Assembly: GCA_902489575.1 (NCBI GenBank)
Contig: CABUAQ010000017.1
Span: forward strand, 1 to 28,587
Direction of reading: 5' to 3'
Source: an uncultured bacterium
GTDB lineage: Bacteria > Cyanobacteriota > Vampirovibrionia > Gastranaerophilales > Gastranaerophilaceae
Length of the DNA stretch: 28,587 bases
A program made the position numbers and the translations under genes. Below are positions 22,688-28,587 of the stretch, in pieces; position 1 is the stretch's first letter, and every line of letters starts with the position of its first letter. The notes under the pieces are model-generated. The model ran no database searches. It saw only the letters and a program-made list of their open reading frames with translations, and was not told the DNA's origin.

Positions 22688-23041
22688 ATGGATAAAACAA
22701 CACTACTTTTACTCTGCTCCTATATTCAGGGAGGAAAAATGTTAACCGAAGAGGATATTCAATACTGGGCAGATGGTCAAGTTCAAGCTGTCGGTAATAA
22801 GATTATTAATTATTTGCCAAACGGGAATATTAACTCTATTGGTGGAGTTGTCATTAAATACAGATCAAACGGATTAATTCACTCTATCGGAAACAAGTCC
22901 ATTACATATTTCCCAAACGGAGAAATTAGTTCAATCGGTGAAAAAACTGTTAACTATGGATTTGATGGAGAATTACACACCTTCGGGAATTACATCCTTG
23001 ATTACTCTTCCAATTCTACAAAAGAAGAATCTTTTTGCTAA
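22688..23041 (+). CDS. Small protein with five tandem 16-residue repeats
   Basis: From residue 30 the 117-residue protein consists of five 16-residue repeats starting at residues 30, 46, 62, 78 and 94, each of the form G-x-I-x-S-I-G-x-K-x-I-x-Y-x-x-N (for example GLIHSIGNKSITYFPN). The pattern predicts stacked beta hairpins, like MORN_2/YwqK-type repeats, which is only a structural analogy. There are two credible starts: ATG at 22688 with GAGGA six bases upstream, and ATG at 22739 with GGGAGG four bases upstream. The shorter form drops a hydrophobic MDKTTLLLLCSYIQGGK that is not a convincing signal peptide. It is divergent from the radical SAM gene and convergent with a dehydrogenase gene two bases away. 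Function is unknown. Confidence 0.75.
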   Translation: MDKTTLLLLCSYIQGGKMLTEEDIQYWADGQVQAVGNKIINYLPNGNINSIGGVVIKYRSNGLIHSIGNKSITYFPNGEISSIGEKTVNYGFDGELHTFGNYILDYSSNSTKEESFC

Positions 23042-23043
23042 AA

Positions 23044-24084
23044 TTATTTTTTCCACGGATCTATTAAAAACTTAATAGCTTTACCTGCAATATGCTGTTC
23101 CATTGCATATTGAACTTTTTCCAGCGGTAAAGTATCTGTAATAAGTTTTTCGACTTCAACTTCACCTGATGCTATATACCCAAGAGCCTGCCTAAAATAC
23201 TTTGGAGTATGATGAAATACACTCATCATTTTTATATCACCGTAGTGCATTTTAGTAGTATCAAAAGTAACCGTAGAACCGGATTTACAACCTCCAAAAA
23301 AATGTACAGTTCCGCCAGGTCTTACACAATCAAATATCTGCTCCCAAATCTCAGGAAGTCCAACACATTCAACAGCGACATCAAGCCCCTTATTTTCATC
23401 CGAAAACTCTTTAAAAATTTTCACAGGCGTAGGATATTTTTTCAAATCAATAATTTCATCAGCATGTGCAAAATCCTCTGCCGCTTTTAGCTTTATAGGA
23501 TTACGACCCGCCACAATAACCCTTGCGCCCATTAGTTTTGCAATCCTTGCAAACATCAACCCGATAGGACCAATTCCGATAATTCCGACACTATCACCGG
23601 GTTTTATCCCCGTACGTTCAGCTCCATGTACAACATTTGCCAAAGGTTCACAAAATGCAGCATCTTTAAAACTCAAACTATCAGGTAAAATTAACATATT
23701 CTTTTTAACAATACGTGCAGGTACAGTAATATACTGCGCATAAGCGCCATTTAGTAAATTCAAATTTTCACAAAGATTGAATTCTTCACGCTTACAATAA
23801 AAACACTCCCCGCAAGGCGCAGAGTTAGCTGCTACAACCCTGTCACCCTCTTTAAACCCTTCGACTCCGCGACCTATTTTTTCAACAACCCCGGAAAATT
23901 CATGCCCAAAACCTGACGGAACTTCTTTTATCAAAACAGGATGACCTCTGCGAAAAGTTTTAACATCAGTGCCGCAAGTCAAAGCAGCCATGACTTTTAC
24001 TACAACTTCGCCCGTTTCAGGAGGTTTCACCATTATATTTTCAAATCTTATATCTTTTGGTCCATAAAACTGTATAGCTTTCAT
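23044..24084 (-). CDS. Zinc-dependent medium-chain dehydrogenase (second of pair)
   Basis: The 346-residue protein is a medium-chain alcohol/polyol dehydrogenase. Catalytic zinc ligands are the Cys of LTCGTDV (near residue 37) and the His-Glu of GFGHEFSG (near 61-66). The structural zinc lobe has CGECFYCKREEFNLC (near 93-107). The NAD(P)-binding fold starts at VGIIGIGPIGLM. AFCEPLANVVHGAERTG resembles sorbitol and threonine dehydrogenases. The start at 24084 is chosen because AGGAT overlaps an upstream ATG at 24090 but is correctly spaced for 24084. It follows the first dehydrogenase after seven bases, so they form an operon. The substrate is probably a polyol or amino alcohol; divergent polyol-phosphate polymer genes make a polyol-forming role an attractive guess. 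Confidence 0.9.
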   Translation of the reverse strand: MKAIQFYGPKDIRFENIMVKPPETGEVVVKVMAALTCGTDVKTFRRGHPVLIKEVPSGFGHEFSGVVEKIGRGVEGFKEGDRVVAANSAPCGECFYCKREEFNLCENLNLLNGAYAQYITVPARIVKKNMLILPDSLSFKDAAFCEPLANVVHGAERTGIKPGDSVGIIGIGPIGLMFARIAKLMGARVIVAGRNPIKLKAAEDFAHADEIIDLKKYPTPVKIFKEFSDENKGLDVAVECVGLPEIWEQIFDCVRPGGTVHFFGGCKSGSTVTFDTTKMHYGDIKMMSVFHHTPKYFRQALGYIASGEVEVEKLITDTLPLEKVQYAMEQHIAGKAIKFLIDPWKK

Positions 24085-24091
24085 AATCATC

Positions 24092-25072
24092 CTAACTTAC
24101 TTTTATATAGGCTTTCATAATTTTGTTATCCAGCGTATCATTAATCGCCTTTTGAACCTTATCAAGAGTATAAACTGTAGATAATCCATTCACTTTTACT
24201 TTTTTAGATGCAAGAAGCTCCAGCGAATCTTTCAAATCCTGAGGGGACGGAGAATAACTACCTAAAACAGTTAACTCTCGATAATAAATTTCATTATTTG
24301 CATACCCAAAATTTTGAGGTGTACTTGAAAACACCAAAATTTTACCGCCGTCACGAACATACTTCAATGCAGTATCAATAGCCTTATCTGAACCCGAAGT
24401 CATAAATGCTCCGTCAGCTTTTATACTGTCACACATTTCTAAAACATTAAAAGCTTCTATTCCTAAACTTTTAACTAATTCAATTCTTGAAGATATCAAA
24501 TCGCAGCCTATAACATTCATACCAAAAGCTTTTAAGGCTTGAGTCATCAAAATACCGATAGATCCTAATCCGATAACAAGTGCTGTGGAATTTTCTTTTA
24601 GTTTTGCGCGTTTTACAGCTCTGATACAACAACCAAGCGGTTCGTAAAATGAAGCTTCTTCATTTGTAAGATTTTCGGGCTTTTTATATGCAACATTTTT
24701 TAAATGCTCATCTGACACAAAAACTAATTCGCTAAATCCACCCGGTCTTATATTAGTTTCCTTAAAGTGTCTGCACATAGAAACGTTTCCATTTTTACAA
24801 TATTCACATTTCCCGCACGGAATATGATGAGACGTAACGATTTCATCTCCGACATTGAAATTTGTTTCAGAATTAATCTCCACAATTTTTGCAACAATTT
24901 CATGTCCCAGCACTGTTCCGTCTTTTACCAGATGCTGCTTTAATTTTACAATATCAGAACCGCATAAACCGCAGCCTGACACCTTAACAACAGCACCTGC
25001 TCTACCATTTAGGCGTTCATCTTCACGTTCTTTAACTACAAGAATATCCTTTTCAACTTCAGCCGTTTTCAT
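24092..25072 (-). CDS. Zinc-dependent medium-chain dehydrogenase (first of pair)
   Basis: The 326-residue paralogue of the next gene has SGCGLCGSDIVK (catalytic Cys), VLGHEIV (His-Glu), a structural zinc lobe PCGKCEYCKNGNVSMC, FYEPLGCCIRAVKRA, and the nucleotide-binding turn VIGLGSIGILM. It is diverged from its neighbour but keeps all zinc ligands that I can place. ATG at 25072 has a near-perfect GGAGGT four bases upstream, so the longer frame from 25099 is rejected. The family includes sorbitol, threonine and galactitol-phosphate dehydrogenases and, more distantly, the ribulose-5-phosphate reductase TarJ. A divergent gap of 221 bases separates it from the polymer genes. The substrate cannot be told. 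Confidence 0.88.
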   Translation of the reverse strand: MKTAEVEKDILVVKEREDERLNGRAGAVVKVSGCGLCGSDIVKLKQHLVKDGTVLGHEIVAKIVEINSETNFNVGDEIVTSHHIPCGKCEYCKNGNVSMCRHFKETNIRPGGFSELVFVSDEHLKNVAYKKPENLTNEEASFYEPLGCCIRAVKRAKLKENSTALVIGLGSIGILMTQALKAFGMNVIGCDLISSRIELVKSLGIEAFNVLEMCDSIKADGAFMTSGSDKAIDTALKYVRDGGKILVFSSTPQNFGYANNEIYYRELTVLGSYSPSPQDLKDSLELLASKKVKVNGLSTVYTLDKVQKAINDTLDNKIMKAYIKVS

Positions 25073-25280
25073 AACAACCTCCATAACTAATTTTACCACA
25101 ATATGAAAGAATATGAATTTTATTTATTATAACTAATATTTTTTTCATGTTAAAATTGCAACAGGAATTAAGATTTAATTATATACAAATTCATTATAGT
25201 TGAAATTTGCTTTTAACTTTATTGCAATTTGTATGCCTTTAGCAATAGTTTTAATAACTTTTGTGTGCATGGTTTAACAT

Positions 25281-25286
25281 AAGGAG
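25281..25286 (+). promoter_or_regulatory. Ribosome binding site that fixes a TTG start
   Basis: AAGGAG is seven bases upstream of TTG at 25294. The protein read from there begins MKILLYNW, the expected first strand of a GT-B glycosyltransferase, so this TTG is the likely start rather than the TTG at 25261 further upstream. Confidence 0.75.
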
Positions 25287-25293
25287 AAATGAT

Positions 25294-26703
25294 TTGAAAA
25301 TTTTGCTTTATAACTGGGTGCAATTTGATAATAAAGAGCATGCCGGAGGCGGAGTTTCCGTTTATATAAAAAATTTAATTGAGTATCTTTTAAAAAATAA
25401 TGAAAACTCTGTATATTTTCTCAGCAGTGGTAATAAATACAACCCCCTTATTGATAAACCTTATATTATGAAATCAAAAAACATATTTGGAGAAAAATGC
25501 CACACCTACGAGGTTATAAATTCAGACGTCATTGGACCTTTAGGAACTTTATGCTGGGATTTGGACAGATATCTGGAGGATACCAGAACAACCAAAGTTA
25601 TGGAAGATTTTATATCAGAACACGGACCGTTCGATGTTATTCATATTCAAAATATCGGCGGGTTTGGACAAAATTTCTTAAAAATGAAAGAAAAATTCCC
25701 AAATACGAAATTTATTTTTGATTTGCATAATTATAACTCAATATGTATGAATAGCTTCCTCTTTAATCACAAAAAAGAAATTATGTGTAATGACTACAAT
25801 TGCGGGCAAAATTGCTTACAATGTTTCCCCAAAAAACTTTCTGAAAAAATATACTCCAAAAGAGTAAAATTATATTTCTCAGAACATCCTCTGGATATGA
25901 TTAAATATAAGGCCTTACATTTTTTCAAAAATGACTATATTCATGACTACAAAAAATATTATGTTTTATCACCCAATAATGTAAAATGTACAAGTAAATC
26001 ATTTGAAATATACAGACAAAAAAATATTGAATATTTGAACACATATTTTGACAAAATCTTAGCTGTTTCACAAAAAGTTAAAGACGTAGCGGTTCGATAC
26101 GGGATAAACAGTGATAAAATCGAGGTTTCATATATTGGTACAAAATTTGCAGAAACATCTCAAAAACCAAAAACATACAACCCTGATAAAAAATTTAAAA
26201 TTGCATACATGGGATATGCTAACACTCTTAAAGGGTTTTATTTCTTAGTCGACACCCTGTCTTCAATTGACCCTGAAATTGCAAAAAATATTGAAATAGT
26301 TTTTGCTGCAAAAGGTGCAAAACCAAAAGCAATAAAAGATAAACTTAAAAACTTTGCATCTGTTGAGCTTTTGAACGGTTATACTCACGATAATATTCAT
26401 TCAATCCTTAAAGACGTTGATTTAGGGATTGTTCCTGTATTATGGGATGACAATTTACCTCAAGTCGCAATAGAAATCGTATCTAACGGGATTCCAATAC
26501 TGTGCAGTGATTTTGGAGGAGCTTCAGAATTAAGTAAATCAGAATTATTTAAATTCAAGGGCGGAAATTCTCAAGATTTGAAAGATAAATTGCTAAATAT
26601 TATCAATAATCCTGAATTACTAAAAGAGTATTGGAATGGACATAGCGGGCTTATGACCATGGACAAGCATATGAAAAACATTGAAAATTTTTATAACAAC
26701 TAA
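25294..26703 (+). CDS. Glycosyltransferase family 4 (GT-B fold)
   Basis: The 469-residue cytoplasmic or membrane-associated enzyme should transfer a sugar from a nucleotide sugar to a growing surface glycan. The N-terminal GT-B domain starts KILLYNWVQF and has the family turn HAGGGVSVYIKNL. IFDLHNYNSICMNSF is followed by a cysteine cluster (C, then CNDYNCGQNCLQC) that is common in one GT4 branch and may bind zinc. The donor-binding C-terminal domain covers about residues 300-469, with KIAYMGYANTLKGF, VDLGIVPVLWDDNLPQVAIE and GIPILCSDFGGASEL. The start is TTG with AAGGAG upstream. It is followed after nine bases by a CDP-glycerol-type transferase gene. The sugar and acceptor are unknown. Confidence 0.9.
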   Translation: MKILLYNWVQFDNKEHAGGGVSVYIKNLIEYLLKNNENSVYFLSSGNKYNPLIDKPYIMKSKNIFGEKCHTYEVINSDVIGPLGTLCWDLDRYLEDTRTTKVMEDFISEHGPFDVIHIQNIGGFGQNFLKMKEKFPNTKFIFDLHNYNSICMNSFLFNHKKEIMCNDYNCGQNCLQCFPKKLSEKIYSKRVKLYFSEHPLDMIKYKALHFFKNDYIHDYKKYYVLSPNNVKCTSKSFEIYRQKNIEYLNTYFDKILAVSQKVKDVAVRYGINSDKIEVSYIGTKFAETSQKPKTYNPDKKFKIAYMGYANTLKGFYFLVDTLSSIDPEIAKNIEIVFAAKGAKPKAIKDKLKNFASVELLNGYTHDNIHSILKDVDLGIVPVLWDDNLPQVAIEIVSNGIPILCSDFGGASELSKSELFKFKGGNSQDLKDKLLNIINNPELLKEYWNGHSGLMTMDKHMKNIENFYNN

Positions 26704-26712
26704 GGAGCAAAT

Positions 26713-27987
26713 ATGTCTAATAAATTTATTCAAAATATATTTTCGATAACTAATAAAAAAAATCATAAAACCATAACTTTTCTGGGATTAAAACTAAAAA
26801 TTCCAAGAAGACCAATGAAATATTCTGCACTACTAAAATTTATTGATAGCATTACTCCTAAAAAAAGTAATAAAATTGTATTTTGTGGTTATCCTGATTT
26901 TTCAGACAATGCTAAAGAATTTTATGAATATATGCTCGCAAATCACGCTGATGAATACGAAATGGTATGGCTTTATACTGATAAAAAGAATAAAGATTAT
27001 CCGTATATTGATACAAAATTCTTTGCAGAGTCTATCAAAGGATTGTACCATTTATTTACAGCAAAATATTTCATATACACCGGTTTGTATATAAACACAT
27101 TTTGTTCTTTAAAACATCACACATTTTTACAATTATGGCACGGGATGCCCCTAAAAACTTTAGGTTTTACAGAAAAAAATATTGAACAAAAATTTTATGA
27201 CCAATATAAAGAACACGCTGACGCCGGATATTTCTTTGTTAGTTCAGATATTTTCAAACTTTCAATGGTCGCCAGCTTCTTAATGGATCCTAAAAAAGTT
27301 TTTATTACCGGACAAGCTAAAACAGACTGTATTTTGTCTGAACGCAACAGGGAAAAAATTGAAAAACTTTTCAATTTTAAAAAATATTCAAAAGTAGTTA
27401 TATACGCACCTACATATAAAGAAACCGTAAGAAATAACCGCAGGGATATCGATAAACAGTTTAACAATATTTTCTATTGTGATGACTACAATGAAGAAAA
27501 TTTCTACAAATTATTGGAAGAAAAAAATATTTTATTCATAATAAAACCTCATCCGTTTGATGAAAAATTCTATCAAAAATACGTTAATTCAGGTGCTTTA
27601 AATCATCCAAATATAAAAATGATATATAATAAAGACGTGTTAGAAAATAATCTATATTTCTATGAATTTTTCCAATTTGCAGATCTTCTAATTACAGATT
27701 TTTCGTCAATTGGTATTGACTATTTAATTACCCAAAAACCAATCATTTTCTTGAGTTCAACCGCCGACGAATACAGTACAAAACGAGGGCTTATTATTGA
27801 AGATAATTATGAAATTTTAATGCCTGGAGAAAAAGCTTATACTTTTAAACATTTACTAAATGCAATGGAAGATGCACTTACTGCTGATAGTTGGAAAAAT
27901 AAACGACATGAAATGCTTCCTTTATTATACAAATACTTTGATAGCAATTCATCAGAAAGAATTTATCAAATTATGAAAAATTTATAA
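26713..27987 (+). CDS. CDP-glycerol/CDP-polyol phosphotransferase (TagB/TagF-like)
   Basis: The 424-residue protein belongs to the CDP-glycerol glycerophosphotransferase family, which adds glycerol-phosphate or ribitol-phosphate units from CDP-polyols to wall or surface polymers. QLWHGMPLKTLG at residues 140-151 carries the active-site His143. IIKPHPFDEKF holds a second conserved histidine. ADLLITDFSSIGIDYLI is the family TD[FY]SS motif near the C-terminus. The first 30 residues (SITNKKNHKTITFLGLKLKI at 11-30) are a short leader also found, with changes, on the next gene, and may help membrane attachment. AAGGAG overlaps the stop of the preceding glycosyltransferase. No signal peptide. In a diderm such enzymes decorate capsule or lipopolysaccharide rather than teichoic acid; the exact donor is unknown. 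Confidence 0.92.
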   Translation: MSNKFIQNIFSITNKKNHKTITFLGLKLKIPRRPMKYSALLKFIDSITPKKSNKIVFCGYPDFSDNAKEFYEYMLANHADEYEMVWLYTDKKNKDYPYIDTKFFAESIKGLYHLFTAKYFIYTGLYINTFCSLKHHTFLQLWHGMPLKTLGFTEKNIEQKFYDQYKEHADAGYFFVSSDIFKLSMVASFLMDPKKVFITGQAKTDCILSERNREKIEKLFNFKKYSKVVIYAPTYKETVRNNRRDIDKQFNNIFYCDDYNEENFYKLLEEKNILFIIKPHPFDEKFYQKYVNSGALNHPNIKMIYNKDVLENNLYFYEFFQFADLLITDFSSIGIDYLITQKPIIFLSSTADEYSTKRGLIIEDNYEILMPGEKAYTFKHLLNAMEDALTADSWKNKRHEMLPLLYKYFDSNSSERIYQIMKNL

Positions 27988-28001
27988 ACACGGGGTGCTT
28001 A

Positions 28002-28587
28002 ATGCTGGACAAAATTCTTTCAATAACAAATAACAAAAATAACTACAAAAATATTACATTTTTGGGTATGGAATTCCGTATAAATCCGTTATATTGCACA
28101 GAATTCGCAAGCCGAATATTAGATAAAATAACGCCCAAATATAAAACAAAAATTGTTTTTAATTCTGAACCGGATTTTAGTGATAATCCATATTGTTTTT
28201 TTGAATACATAAGCAAAAATCATTCGAAAGAATTTCAATGTATCATCATTACTTCTCACGCCTATCCAAACATGAAACCGGATAAAAATATACATTATTT
28301 GTATTCTTTGAAAGGCTTGTACCATATATTTACATCCAAATATATTATTTCTAATCATTGTAATGATTTTGTTAATATGATTCATTCCAAACGACATATA
28401 TGGATTAATTTATGGCATGGAATGCCTATTAAAACCCTAGGATACTGTGAAAAAAATATCACAAATAAAAATTTTAAAAGATATAAAAAACTTGGTCAAA
28501 TGGCTTATCAAATAGCAACTTCCGATATTTTTAGAACAATTATACTATCATGTTTTAAATCAGATTTTAAAAGTTGTTTTATTACAG
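28002..28587 (+). CDS. Second CDP-polyol phosphotransferase, partial (3' end beyond window)
   Basis: The frame is open from ATG at 28002, preceded by CGGGGTG, to the end of the window, giving 195 residues without a stop. It is a diverged paralogue of the preceding gene: the leader ILSITNNKNNYKNITFLG, the segment KIVFNSEPDFSDNPY, LKGLYHIFTSKYII and the active-site motif NLWHGMPIKTLGYCEKNI all align in order and at similar spacing. The active-site histidine is kept. The C-terminal TDFSS region is not in view. Tandem transferases of this family often carry out priming and then extension, or add different polyols; which applies here cannot be judged. Only 14 bases separate it from the preceding stop. 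Confidence 0.9.
   Translation, partial: MLDKILSITNNKNNYKNITFLGMEFRINPLYCTEFASRILDKITPKYKTKIVFNSEPDFSDNPYCFFEYISKNHSKEFQCIIITSHAYPNMKPDKNIHYLYSLKGLYHIFTSKYIISNHCNDFVNMIHSKRHIWINLWHGMPIKTLGYCEKNITNKNFKRYKKLGQMAYQIATSDIFRTIILSCFKSDFKSCFIT

Noticed and set aside
22561..22689. N-terminal extension of the radical SAM protein with extra cysteines
   Set aside because: GAAGGA sits just before the ATG at 22560, and the extension would overlap the divergent gene and lacks similarity to the family start.
25100..25280. Possible RNA gene or promoter in the gap between the dehydrogenases and the glycosyltransferase
   Set aside because: The gap is very AT-rich. I found a TATAGT-like box at 25195-25200 but no partner -35, no tRNA fold and no stable hairpin, so nothing specific is claimed.
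28119..28397. Minus-strand open frame near the window end
   Set aside because: It is antisense to the partial CDP-polyol transferase, whose WHG motif and alignment with the preceding gene establish the plus strand as coding.

Overview
The window is a low-GC, gene-dense bacterial chromosome segment. It most resembles a gut member of Gastranaerophilales (Vampirovibrionia, formerly Melainabacteria), a non-photosynthetic sister group of Cyanobacteria. That placement is inference from four signs: F1 beta and epsilon genes as a two-gene unit away from the other ATP synthase genes, as in Cyanobacteria; a prepilin-like protein with the N-terminus KAFTLAETLITLGIIG; a 1,498-residue AsmA-like envelope protein, which implies an outer membrane; and rubrerythrin plus ADP-forming acyl-CoA synthetase, which fit an anaerobic fermenter. 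No tRNA, rRNA, insertion sequence, integrase or CRISPR array was seen.

Layout. 1-3.2 kb: aroQ, a small unknown protein, then a PAS/histidine-kinase-like protein that has lost its phospho-accepting histidine, one base ahead of an orphan MalK/UgpC-type ABC ATPase. 3.3-5 kb: two small unknown genes around a GC-rich element that may fold, then prmC. 5-7.7 kb (minus): bioF-bioG-bioC with overlapping genes, preceded by two tandem micro-ORFs made by a 71-bp-period duplication; the second ends inside the bioF start. 7.8-12.3 kb (minus): the AsmA-like protein. 12.3-14.2 kb: rubrerythrin, an unknown 87-aa protein and a uridine-kinase-like P-loop protein. 14.2-15.2 kb: a small XRE repressor divergent from the prepilin-like gene, with a strong promoter and a palindromic operator candidate between them. 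15.3-17.2 kb: F1 beta and epsilon with a terminator. 17.2-19.2 kb: a low-complexity membrane protein and two half-size chromate-type transporters. 19.2-23 kb: ADP-forming acyl-CoA synthetase with a cysteine-rich tail, a small unknown protein, a TatD-linked-type radical SAM protein and a five-repeat beta protein. 23-28.6 kb: two zinc medium-chain dehydrogenases divergent from a surface-polymer cluster (GT4 glycosyltransferase and two tandem CDP-glycerol-type polyol-phosphate transferases, the last cut by the window end).

How they work together. BioC and BioG would make pimeloyl-ACP by the methyl-ester-masked fatty acid route and BioF takes the next step, so biotin synthesis is the one clear pathway here. 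The 3' end looks like a surface glycan or polyol-phosphate polymer locus. AsmA-like, pilin-like and polymer genes are all envelope functions. The most unusual signals are the duplicated micro-ORFs at bioF, several genes with a -10 box only 6-9 nt before the ATG (candidate leaderless mRNAs), the pseudo-kinase coupled to the ABC ATPase, the XRE/prepilin switch, and a recurring short F-[KQ]-G motif in three otherwise unrelated small proteins.
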